Part shown: piece after piece, positions 1-7,671 of the stretch
Numbering within the stretch: the stretch's first letter is position 1
Layout: each line of letters opens with the position of its first letter
From: an uncultured Propionibacterium sp.
GTDB lineage: Bacteria; Actinomycetota; Actinomycetes; Propionibacteriales; Propionibacteriaceae
Assembly: GCA_938036835.1 (NCBI GenBank)
Contig: CALHWB010000005.1
Span: forward strand, 60,913-124,912
DNA: 64,000 bases
Direction: 5' to 3'
The notes under the pieces: generated by a model
Told to the model about the DNA's origin: nothing
The model's database searches: none
The model's input: the letters and a program-made list of their open reading frames with translations, nothing else
Program-made: the position numbers and the translations under genes

Positions 1-300
1 ATCGTGCTGGCGTTGCAACAGGCCGACGAACTCTCGGTGAACGAACTGACGAATGCCGTGGGTAAGAAGCCATCGGGGGTCTCCCAGCACCTGGCCCGGT
101 TGCGAATGGCGCGGATGGTCACTACCAGGCAGGATGGCAGGAACGTTCTCTATCGGCTCGCCGATGAACATGCCATGAAGCTAGTTGCCGAAGCGATCAA
201 ACAGGCTGAACATACGGTCGCCAACGGCCATCCGCCCCTGCACCACAGCGCACCTTCGCAGGCCGTCCCACCGACTGCCGGCCCGGCTCATAGGGCGTGA
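1..300 (+). CDS. ArsR/SmtB-family metal-responsive repressor (5' end outside window)
   Basis: The reading frame is open at base 1, so the first helix is missing. The visible part is the winged-helix DNA-binding fold of the ArsR/SmtB family: the stretch SVNELTNAVGKKPSGVSQHL is the recognition helix-turn-helix, followed by the beta wing. The C-terminal helix carries D-x-H-x10-Q-x2-H, which lines up with the alpha5 metal site of SmtB/NmtR-type sensors but has Gln where the third ligand (His) is usual. A His-rich tail (GHPPLHH) could supply extra ligands. The stop overlaps the start of the MFS gene by 4 bp (GTGA), so the pair is translationally coupled and the exporter is the likely target. The inducing metal cannot be told from sequence. 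Confidence 0.85.
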   Translation: MVLALQQADELSVNELTNAVGKKPSGVSQHLARLRMARMVTTRQDGRNVLYRLADEHAMKLVAEAIKQAEHTVANGHPPLHHSAPSQAVPPTAGPAHRA

Positions 301-1529
301 GCCGGATGCTCGCGGTACTCCGGAACGACGCCTACGCCAGACTGTTCTCTGCACAAGTCGTGGCGCTGCTCGGTACGGGACTGTTCACGGTGGCGCTGGG
401 CCTGCTCGCCTTCGATGTGGCTGGCGGGAACGCAGGAGTCGTGCTGGGGGTGGCGTTGACGATCAAGATGATTGCCTACGTTGCCATCTCGCCGCTCATG
501 ACCACCTTGGTGTCGGTATTGCCACGCAAACTGGTCCTCGTCGGGGCGGACGCCGTCCGGGCGGTGGCGGCGGTTTCCCTGCCCCTGGTCACTGCACCAT
601 GGCAGATCTACCTGCTGGTCTTTATGCTGCAATCGGCCTCTGCCACATTCACCCCGACCTTTCAGTCGGTGATCCCTGCCGTCCTGCCCGATGAGGACGA
701 ATACACCGAGGCCCTGTCGCTGTCGCGGCTAGCCTACGATCTCGAATCGCTGGTGAGCCCGGTGCTTGCGGCCGCCCTGCTGACGGTGATCGGCTTCGAC
801 AGGCTCTTCATCGGTACGGTGATCGGCTTCTTGGTCTCGGCTGCGCTGGTGATCACAACGCCATTTCCGCGCATTGAACCGCCGGCGCCGGCACCCTTCC
901 TGGCGCGGCTCACCAGTGGTATCCAGACGTTTTGGACCACGAGCGAACTCCGTGGCCTGCTAGGGCTGAACCTGGCGGTGGCTGCGGCCACCGCGATGGT
1001 CCTGGTCAACACAGTGGTTCTCGTCCAGGGCCGGCTCGGTCGCCCGGAGGCGGACGTCGCAATCCTGTTGGGTGCTTACGGGGCCGGCTCGATGATCGTC
1101 GCTCTTCTCCTACCCCGCATCCTGCGGGCGCTGCCCGATCGCTCGGTCATGCGGATCGGCGGCGGTGCACTTCCTGTGCTATTGCTCGCCGTTAGTGGCA
1201 TGATCGTTGGGTTGCGGGAGACCGATCAGTGGGCTGGGTTGCTGATCGTCTGGGTATTGCTCGGTGCCGCGAGTTCAACGATTCTGACCCCGTCGGCGCG
1301 GCTCCTGCGCAGGGGCAGCACGGAACAGAACCGGACCGCCGTGTTCACCGCCCAGTTCTCGCTCTCGCATGCCTGCTTCCTGATCTCCTATCCCATCGCG
1401 GGTGTTCTCGGCGCCGCCATCGGATTGCCCGCGGTTGCCGTGCTGCTTGCCATCATCGGTGGCCTCGGGACCGTCTTTGCGATTCTGGTTTGGCGCGGCT
1501 CAACGGTGCCCATGGCCACCGTCGGGTAG
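297..1529 (+). CDS. MFS exporter coupled to the ArsR regulator
   Basis: A 410-residue polytopic membrane protein with about 12 hydrophobic segments and the general shape of the MFS_3/EntS-like efflux group. It starts with GTG at 297, inside the stop codon of the ArsR-type gene, so both lie on one transcript. Co-transcription with a metal sensor suggests export of a metal, metalloid or metal complex, but no substrate motif is visible. The family includes siderophore and drug exporters, so this is inference from context. Confidence 0.8.
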   Translation: MSRMLAVLRNDAYARLFSAQVVALLGTGLFTVALGLLAFDVAGGNAGVVLGVALTIKMIAYVAISPLMTTLVSVLPRKLVLVGADAVRAVAAVSLPLVTAPWQIYLLVFMLQSASATFTPTFQSVIPAVLPDEDEYTEALSLSRLAYDLESLVSPVLAAALLTVIGFDRLFIGTVIGFLVSAALVITTPFPRIEPPAPAPFLARLTSGIQTFWTTSELRGLLGLNLAVAAATAMVLVNTVVLVQGRLGRPEADVAILLGAYGAGSMIVALLLPRILRALPDRSVMRIGGGALPVLLLAVSGMIVGLRETDQWAGLLIVWVLLGAASSTILTPSARLLRRGSTEQNRTAVFTAQFSLSHACFLISYPIAGVLGAAIGLPAVAVLLAIIGGLGTVFAILVWRGSTVPMATVG

Positions 1530-1697
1530 CACCTTGGGGACGATACGGCCAATGGCCCGACCGGTCGACGTTCGCAGGGGTGCCGGCCGCCGGTGACCGG
1601 GGGTATCCCGTTGCGGACTGCCGAGTTCGGTTCTGGTGCTGCGCGGCGGCTCCACAAGGCATAGGAGCCGGGGAAACCGGTCTTGATGCCAAACCGG

Positions 1698-3218
1698 TTA
1701 GGGATCTCGCCTGCCAACTGCCCGGCTAGCGATGAACCTGCGGTGCATCCGAAGCGCCAGCCCGGCTGCTGCCAGGCAGACCGCCGCCGTGGCTCCGAAA
1801 ACCCATGCCATCCCGGTCGCGAATGCGGTTGAGGCGACCGCACCGAGCGCTGAACCGGCCTGAGGCGTCAGCTCGGCGGCGACATGCTGGGCCCCGGCCA
1901 GGGTCTGCGATGCCGTATCCCATTGGGTGTCGGTCAGCGCTACCGGCAGATCGGCGGCGAGCCGGTGACGATAGATAGCCAGACCCAGGGTGCCGAAAAC
2001 AGCGGTGCCCATCGCCGCACCGAACTCGTAGGCGGTCTCGGAAACTGCCGCCGCGCTCCCGGTGCGCTGGGGTGGCGCACTGGCCACGATGACGTCGTTG
2101 GTCAGTGCATCCACCATCCCGATTCCTCCGCCGACGCCAAGCGAGAGCGGAACGAACAGCCACAACTCGCCGGCCGTGGTCAGCCGGGTGCCCAGGGCCA
2201 ACCCCCCGGCTGCGATCAACAGTCCGGCGGCGATCGGCCCGAACACGGATCGGTGCCGCGGCAGCCGCGGTGCCAGCATCGAACCGATGATGGAGGCCAC
2301 GGATTCCGGGATCATCCACAGCCCGGCAATGAACGGCGACATGCCCAGCAGCAGCTGGAAGTACTGCGGAATGAAGAAAAGCAGCGGGAGAAACACCAGC
2401 ATCGTGATCATGTTGATCGTCACGGCAAGACAGAACTTGCGATTGCGGAAGAGCCCGACGTCCAGCAGTGGTTCTGGCAGAGTTGTCTGACGGCGCAGGA
2501 AGATCCACAGCAGGACGCCACCGGTGGCGGTCGCGGCGATTCCGGAAGCCGGGCTTCCACCCCCGCCCAGCATCTTGAGCCCATACACCAGCGTCAGCAT
2601 CCCGGCGATGGACAGCAGTGCCGAAACCGGATCGAACGGCCCCGGATCGGGACTCCGGGATTCCGGCAGCGCTAGGGCTCCCCCCATAAGCAGAATCGCC
2701 ATGATCGGCACATTGACCAAGAACACCGCACCCCACCAGAAGTGTTCGACCAGCCAGCCACCCAGGACGGGGCCGATGGCGGTACCGCCGGCATACGCAG
2801 CGGCCCACACGGCGATCGCGGTCTGGCGCTCTCGGGCGTCCGGGAATACGGATCGAATCAGGGAGAGCGTGCTCGGCATCAGAGTCGCCCCGCCGATCCC
2901 GAGTAGTGCGCGAGCCGCAAGCAGCAACTCGGGCGAGGACGCGAACGCGGCGATCAGTGAGGCCAACCCGAAGACAGCACCGCCGGACAGCAGGACGAGC
3001 CGGCGTCCGATGCGGTCTCCGAGGTTGCCCATCAGCAGCAGCAGACCGGCGAGCAGGAAGGAATAGATGTCCACTATCCAGAGCAACTGGAAACCGCTGG
3101 GTTCCAGTTCCGCGGTCAGCGCAGGCAGCGCAAAGCCCAGGACGGTCACATCGATGCTGATCAGCAGGACCGGCATGAGGAGAATGCCGAGCGCGGCCCA
3201 ACGTCGCCAAGCGGCCAC
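1698..3218 (-). CDS. DHA2-family (14-TM) multidrug MFS transporter
   Basis: The 506-residue protein has about 14 membrane segments, the layout of proton-drug antiporters of the DHA2 (EmrB/QacA/LfrA) family. The loop after TM2 has GNLGDRIGRR, a version of MFS motif A, and a glycine-rich motif-C-like segment (GGTAIGPVLGGWL) lies near residue 145. It converges on the upstream MFS gene with about 170 bp between the two stops. No regulator is adjacent; the 379-bp gap upstream holds its promoter. The substrate is unknown, probably cationic or amphipathic drugs. Confidence 0.85.
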   Translation of the reverse strand: MAAWRRWAALGILLMPVLLISIDVTVLGFALPALTAELEPSGFQLLWIVDIYSFLLAGLLLLMGNLGDRIGRRLVLLSGGAVFGLASLIAAFASSPELLLAARALLGIGGATLMPSTLSLIRSVFPDARERQTAIAVWAAAYAGGTAIGPVLGGWLVEHFWWGAVFLVNVPIMAILLMGGALALPESRSPDPGPFDPVSALLSIAGMLTLVYGLKMLGGGGSPASGIAATATGGVLLWIFLRRQTTLPEPLLDVGLFRNRKFCLAVTINMITMLVFLPLLFFIPQYFQLLLGMSPFIAGLWMIPESVASIIGSMLAPRLPRHRSVFGPIAAGLLIAAGGLALGTRLTTAGELWLFVPLSLGVGGGIGMVDALTNDVIVASAPPQRTGSAAAVSETAYEFGAAMGTAVFGTLGLAIYRHRLAADLPVALTDTQWDTASQTLAGAQHVAAELTPQAGSALGAVASTAFATGMAWVFGATAAVCLAAAGLALRMHRRFIASRAVGRRDP

Positions 3219-3597
3219 GGCCTCAACCCTCTCGCTCTACTCGCACGGTTCGGCCCCCAGGTGCACGACTCGACCCGGCCGGCGATCCGCCGGGCCTCGC
3301 CCGGCCGGCTGGTGGCTTCCGGACGCCGGCGGCCCGTCGGCAGCCGAGTCACACAGGGATCGCCTCCGGCCTATCGGCCAGAAACCCCGCCGAAACATTA
3401 TCGCTGGCGTCCCGGTGCCGGCCATGGGATCGGACGATAGCCTGGCAACATGATCCTGACATCGCGGATCGCTGGTCCGGGGAACTGCAAACCGGCGATA
3501 TCCGACCCGGTGCCGCCTGGAGCGGGCAGCTCGACCCGGCCCGATGATCGACTGCCTCGGTTGACATCGACGAATGACCGAGTGACACAATGATTGA
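3219..3597. other. Divergent intergenic region
   Basis: This is a 379-bp gap between the divergent DHA2 transporter and DinB-like genes, with no convincing coding potential. It holds two copies of the palindrome CCGGCCGG (3275-3282 and 3301-3308), 18 bp apart. At its right end is a promoter-like TTGACA for the DinB-like gene. The minus-strand promoter was not identified. Confidence 0.5.
3561..3591 (+). promoter_or_regulatory. Probable promoter of the DinB-like gene, possibly leaderless
   Basis: A perfect TTGACA lies at 3561-3566. Downstream are weak -10 candidates, GACACA (17-bp spacer) or CACAAT (3586-3591, 19-bp spacer). The CDS begins at 3598, only 6 bp beyond the latter, and no Shine-Dalgarno is visible, so the transcript may be leaderless. 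Confidence 0.4.
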
Positions 3598-4122
3598 ATG
3601 AATGCTGCTGTTGCGCTCTTGATCGACGCCGCTCGACGTCCTGTCGATACCGCTTCCCGGGTTTTGCAGGACATCGATGGCGAGGTGCTGCACACCCTGC
3701 CACAGGGCACGGGAAACTCAATCGCCTGGTTGATCTGGCATGCCGCACGACAGATGGACTATCAGTTCGCCGGGCTGGCGGCCAGCCAACAGGTCTGGCA
3801 GACCGGCGATTGGCGGGCACGCACTGGCATCGAACGTGGCCCGGAAGCTTTCGGATTCGGGGACCGGACCGAGGACGTTGCGCAATTGCGGGTTCGCGAT
3901 GCGGCCAGCCTGCACGGCTATCTGTCCGCAGTCGTCGATGCCCTCTGCGACTATCTGACCGGGCTCACCGAGCAGGACCTCGACGAGGTGATCGATACCT
4001 CCTGGGATCCCCCGGTCACTCGCGGGGTGCGGCTGGTCAGCCTGATCGACGATGCGGTCACCCATCTTGGACAGGCCTGCTATGCCCGGGGGCTGCTGGA
4101 GGACTGGCGCATCGGCTTTTGA
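3598..4122 (+). CDS. DinB-fold protein (DUF664/mycothiol-dependent type)
   Basis: A 174-residue protein with the four-helix DinB/YfiT-like fold. The first metal-ligand helix is in NSIAWLIWHAARQMD and the final helix has DDAVTHLGQACYARGLL; these histidines match the usual three-His metal site. In Actinobacteria this family includes mycothiol-dependent maleylpyruvate isomerases and thiol-S-transferases involved in detoxification. The substrate is unknown. The start was chosen at the ATG in position for a leaderless message. It stands alone, with a hairpin terminator downstream. Confidence 0.75.
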   Translation: MNAAVALLIDAARRPVDTASRVLQDIDGEVLHTLPQGTGNSIAWLIWHAARQMDYQFAGLAASQQVWQTGDWRARTGIERGPEAFGFGDRTEDVAQLRVRDAASLHGYLSAVVDALCDYLTGLTEQDLDEVIDTSWDPPVTRGVRLVSLIDDAVTHLGQACYARGLLEDWRIGF

Positions 4123-4178
4123 ACCGAACGATAGCAGCCAGGCCAACCCGTAACCGGCTCGGCAATCGCCTATGCGGC

Positions 4179-4210
4179 GGGCCGCGCCAGCATATAGCCT
4201 GGTGCGGCCC
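4179..4210 (+). terminator. Hairpin downstream of the DinB-like gene
   Basis: A 12-bp inverted repeat with one G-U wobble (arms 4179-4190 and 4199-4210, 8-nt loop) lies about 56 bp after the DinB-like stop. No T-tract follows, which is common for high-GC terminators. Confidence 0.5.
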
Positions 4211-4321
4211 GGTTATCCGGTCAGTGGAGCGCGGCCGGCGAAGATCGGTGCGGCAATGACCGGGATGGTTCGATAGCGCGGCGGGTGCCATTGGGTCGCG
4301 CTGACCAGTTGTTTTGACACC

Positions 4322-5314
4322 GTGATGGCGAGAGGCTTGGCTGGTGGCATGCCGATCCTCGACGCCGAGCCCCGGCTCATCGCTCTCGACTGGGGCACCA
4401 CCCATGCCCGCGGCTATCTGTTGGCCGCCGGCGGGCTTGGCCCAGTGGTCCTGGACGAGACCCAGGGGGATGGGATCTCCCGTGTCCGGGCCGGCAAAGC
4501 GGATCGCGTTGCGGTCTTCGATGCCATCCTGACTTCGATGGTTGGTGCCTGGCTGCGCTCATGGCCCGGACTGCCGATGATCGCCTGCGGGATGGTGGGC
4601 GCCGCTCAGGGCTGGCGCACCGCCGCCTATCGGTCACTGCCCACCGATCTCACCCGCGGTGGAGGGCTCACCGTCGTCGAATCCAGCCTGGGACCGCTGT
4701 CCATCATCGCCGGGGTCAAGAAAAGCGTGCCGAACGCCGACGTCATGCGCGGCGAGGAGACCCAACTGGCGGGGCTGACCGCAGGGCTGACAGCTCATCG
4801 GACGGCGACCATCGTGTTGCCCGGTACCCACACCAAGTGGGCAGTGGTGCGCGACGGCGTCCTGCTCGACTTCGACACCGCGATGTCGGGCGAGCTGTAT
4901 GAGCTGCTCGCCGAACAGTCTATGGTGGGACGCGTGGCCGAGCCGGCAACCGCCGGCCTGGACTGGCGATCCGGTTTCGACTGGGGCCTGGAACTGGCCT
5001 TGAGGGCACCCGGGGCGTTGGCCTTCCAGGCGTTCGTCATTCGCAGTTCGGTGCTCGATGGCCAACTGGCTGGGGAGGCTGTGCGCGACGCCGTCTCGGG
5101 TCTGCTGGTGGGCCAGGAGATCGCGACCCGGATCGCTGCCGGAAACGTAACTGCTGGTCAGGTGGTGCTGTGCGGTGCGGCTGGCCTCGTGGCACGCTAC
5201 CAACGAGCCTTGGCAAGGATAGGGGTGGATTCGATGCCTGCCGGTCAGGACGCCACCATCCGGGGATTGTGGCAGTCGGCCCTGGGCGCAGGGCTGCTGG
5301 AGGAGGAAAAGTGA
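4322..5314 (+). CDS. dgoK: 2-keto-3-deoxy-galactonokinase
   Basis: The 330-residue protein belongs to the DgoK family (ASKHA fold). The N-terminal phosphate-binding motif is LDWGTTHARGYLL, and the central LPGTHTKWA stretch is typical of the family. It phosphorylates 2-dehydro-3-deoxy-D-galactonate to the 6-phosphate in the De Ley-Doudoroff galactonate route. The start may be GTG 4322, ATG 4325 or ATG 4349; conserved sequence begins only near PRLIALDWG. The stop overlaps the GTG of dgoA, so the two are coupled. The dehydratase (dgoD) and a transporter are not adjacent. Confidence 0.88.
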   Translation: MMARGLAGGMPILDAEPRLIALDWGTTHARGYLLAAGGLGPVVLDETQGDGISRVRAGKADRVAVFDAILTSMVGAWLRSWPGLPMIACGMVGAAQGWRTAAYRSLPTDLTRGGGLTVVESSLGPLSIIAGVKKSVPNADVMRGEETQLAGLTAGLTAHRTATIVLPGTHTKWAVVRDGVLLDFDTAMSGELYELLAEQSMVGRVAEPATAGLDWRSGFDWGLELALRAPGALAFQAFVIRSSVLDGQLAGEAVRDAVSGLLVGQEIATRIAAGNVTAGQVVLCGAAGLVARYQRALARIGVDSMPAGQDATIRGLWQSALGAGLLEEEK

Positions 5315-5922
5315 ACCGGCCGGGCCTGATCGCGATCCTGCGTGGTGTGCGTCCCGAGGAGGTGGTCGCTGTGGGGGAGGCGATCCTTGCCGGTGGCATC
5401 ACCACCATCGAGGTGCCGCTCAATTCTCCGGATCCTTTCGCCTCCATTGACCGGTTACGTCGTCATCTTGGTACCAGGGCCATCGTCGGAGCCGGTACGG
5501 TGCTGACCGCCACCGAAGTTCACCGGGCGCATGAGGTGGGTGCGCAGATCGTCGTCTCCCCGAACTGCGACCCCGAAGTCATCCAGACATCGGTGCGGCT
5601 GGGCCTGGTCAGCTATCCGGGCGTGGGCACCGTCACCGAAGCCTTTACCGCCTTACGGGCGGGGGCCGCCGGGCTCAAGCTGTTCCCCGCCAGCGTGCTG
5701 GGCGCCGCCTGCCTCACCGCCTGGCGGGAGGTACTACCGCCCGGAACCGCCCTGGTGCCGGTCGGCGGGGTGGACGTCGACACCATCGGGATCTGGGCTC
5801 GGGCCGGTGCCGACGGCGCCGGTCTAGGCGGTGCCTGTTATCGTGCGGGCCGGGATCCGGATGAGGTCCGTGCCCGAGCCTTCGCGCTGGTCAGCGCCTG
5901 GCGGGCGGGCCTGGCCCGCTGA
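5311..5922 (+). CDS. dgoA: 2-dehydro-3-deoxy-6-phosphogalactonate aldolase
   Basis: A 203-residue class I aldolase of the KDPG/KDPGal family (TIM barrel, usually about 200 residues). AILRGV near the start, the Glu in TTIEVPLNSP, and the Schiff-base Lys in GLKLFPAS are the family signature. It cleaves KDPGal to pyruvate and glyceraldehyde-3-phosphate, completing the step started by dgoK. The GTG start at 5311 overlaps the dgoK stop by 4 bp, with AGGAGG just upstream. KDPG specificity cannot be excluded, but pairing with DgoK favours the galactonate product. Confidence 0.87.
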   Translation: MNRPGLIAILRGVRPEEVVAVGEAILAGGITTIEVPLNSPDPFASIDRLRRHLGTRAIVGAGTVLTATEVHRAHEVGAQIVVSPNCDPEVIQTSVRLGLVSYPGVGTVTEAFTALRAGAAGLKLFPASVLGAACLTAWREVLPPGTALVPVGGVDVDTIGIWARAGADGAGLGGACYRAGRDPDEVRARAFALVSAWRAGLAR

Positions 5923-6013
5923 GCACCGGTGATATCCGGCTCGTTAGGGAAGTCGCAGGTATCGGGAGCGGATGGTCCGCGTGAAGTCGATGGTATTCGG
6001 ATTAGGCTCACTG

Positions 6014-6043
6014 CGAGATCGCCGTTTATCGGCGGCTATCTCG
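6014..6043. repeat. Imperfect hairpin upstream of the RclA-like gene
   Basis: CGAGAT (6014-6019) pairs with ATCTCG (6038-6043), with an inner CGCC/GGCG stem and a 3-nt bulge. It may end the dgo operon or act as an operator. A TATTCT at 6054-6059 is a possible -10 box for the next gene. Confidence 0.3.
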
Positions 6044-6102
6044 TAGTGGTGGGTATTCTCATCTTAGAGACTGCCCTGGAGCACCGAACGAAAGCGAGCC
6101 CT

Positions 6103-7494
6103 GTGGTGACCACAGCCACTCAGACCCTGGATGTCGATCTGGCCGTGATCGGTTTTGGGAAGGGTGGCAAAACTCTGGCGGGTGCTCTGGCCGCCCGGGG
6201 CCGCCGAGTGGCGCTGATCGAACAATCTGCCCAGATGTATGGGGGCACCTGCATCAATATCGGCTGTGTGCCCACTAAGGCCTTGGCCTACCAGGCGGAG
6301 CATCCCGACCTGCGGGTCGACCCGGCCCGGTGGTTTTCCCAGGCCGCCCAGCGCAAGACGACCCTCACCGCGGCCATGCGGGCCAGGAACTTCGAGATCT
6401 TCGACAGTCCCCAGACAGCCGCCGTCATTACCGGCCGGGCCAGCTTCGTCGCTCCCCACAGTTTGAGGGTGACCTGCGGGGGCGATGAGCTTACGGTGCA
6501 GGCCGAAACGATCGTGCTCAATACCGGCGCCGAATCGAGTCTGCCTGCGATTCCGGGGCTGCGGGAAAGCACCCGCGTGGTCACCAGCACCGGGATGCTG
6601 GAGTTGACCGAGCGTCCCGACGAACTGGTAATAATCGGTGGCGGCTATGTGGGGGTCGAGTTTGCCACCATGCAGGCCGCTTTCGGCACTCGGGTAACGA
6701 TTCTGCAGCGTGCGAGGCACCTCTTGCCGCAGGAGGACCCCGATATTTCCACTGAGGTGGAGACCCTACTCAGTCAGGCCGGGGTTCGGGTCATCACGAA
6801 CGTGACTGTCAACCGGGTGAGCGATGAGGAAGATCGGGTGCGGGTGGAATACCAGACCACCGAAGGGGCCGGCGAGTCGGTGACCGGTTCGCTGGTATTG
6901 GCCGCGCTGGGACGCCGGCCAGTGACTGCGGGACTTGGACTGGCCGAGGTGGGTATCCAGGTAGGGGAGCGCGGTGAGGTGCTGGTCGACGAACACCTGC
7001 GGACCAGTTTGCCCCATGTTTTCGCGGTAGGGGACGTAAACGGTGGGCCACAGTTCACCTATATCTCGCTGGACGACCATCGGATCGTGCTGGATCAGCT
7101 AGTGGGTTCCGGCAGGCGTTCGGTGGCCGATCGCGTGGCCGTGCCGCATGTGGTGTTCACCACTCCGCCGCTGGCCAGGGTGGGTTTGACCGAGCAGGAG
7201 GCCGCTGCAACCCGCCGGCCGATCCGCAAAGCCCTGCGGCGGGTGGCGGACATGGCGATCGTCCCGCGCGCCAAGATCGTCGCAGACACTCGTGGAGTAA
7301 TGAAGGCACTGGTGGATGCCGAAACCGATGAGATCCTCGGGGTCACCCTGCTGGCCCACGACGCTCATGAATTGATCAACTCGGTGGCGTTGGCGATGCG
7401 AACTGGCCTGACCGCCAGTGGCTTGCGCGATGCCATCTACACCCATCCTTCGATGACCGAGGCGTTCAACGACCTGTTCGCCAACCTGCACTGA
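6103..7494 (+). CDS. RclA-like FAD-dependent disulfide oxidoreductase
   Basis: From GTG 6103 this is a 463-residue flavoprotein disulfide reductase. The FAD-binding N-terminus reads IGFGKGGKTLA, and the redox-active pair is in MYGGTCINIGCVPTK. These two segments resemble E. coli RclA (reactive-chlorine resistance) more than lipoamide dehydrogenase or mercuric reductase. A second Rossmann motif (IIGGGYVGVEF) binds NAD(P)H, and the C-terminal dimerisation domain ends with THPSMTEAFN. The frame is open upstream to GTG 5929, but those 58 residues lack family similarity. RclA uses Cu(II) to consume oxygen under hypochlorite stress; that role here is inferred. No RclR-type regulator is adjacent. 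Confidence 0.82.
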   Translation: MVTTATQTLDVDLAVIGFGKGGKTLAGALAARGRRVALIEQSAQMYGGTCINIGCVPTKALAYQAEHPDLRVDPARWFSQAAQRKTTLTAAMRARNFEIFDSPQTAAVITGRASFVAPHSLRVTCGGDELTVQAETIVLNTGAESSLPAIPGLRESTRVVTSTGMLELTERPDELVIIGGGYVGVEFATMQAAFGTRVTILQRARHLLPQEDPDISTEVETLLSQAGVRVITNVTVNRVSDEEDRVRVEYQTTEGAGESVTGSLVLAALGRRPVTAGLGLAEVGIQVGERGEVLVDEHLRTSLPHVFAVGDVNGGPQFTYISLDDHRIVLDQLVGSGRRSVADRVAVPHVVFTTPPLARVGLTEQEAAATRRPIRKALRRVADMAIVPRAKIVADTRGVMKALVDAETDEILGVTLLAHDAHELINSVALAMRTGLTASGLRDAIYTHPSMTEAFNDLFANLH

Positions 7495-7616
7495 GGCTTC
7501 CTGCCCACCGCCGACCCATGCGGTGATGGGTAGTCTGTCATGCCGCGCGATATCGGGAATGATCTGTGCCTAAGACGAGGTACGAACATCTGGCGCGGCT
7601 GCTCGGATGCGTATTT

Positions 7617-7658
7617 CCGTCCGGGCGGGCACCGCACCGGCGGCGCTCGCCCGGACGG
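7617..7658. terminator. Bidirectional hairpin between convergent genes
   Basis: A perfect 11-bp inverted repeat (CCGTCCGGGCG at 7617-7627, complement at 7648-7658, 20-nt GC-rich loop) sits between the convergent RclA-like and beta-helix genes. There is no T-run, but position and strength suit a two-way terminator. Confidence 0.6.
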
Positions 7659-7671
7659 CCCCATCGGTTCG

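Noticed and set aside
1726..3210. 494-codon minus-strand frame overlapping the DHA2 transporter
   Set aside because: Arg/Ala-rich shadow frame without membrane segments; the other frame is a clear 14-TM protein.
5929..6102. 58-residue extension of the RclA-like protein
   Set aside because: It has no family similarity and includes a hairpin; the flavoprotein fold starts just after 6103.
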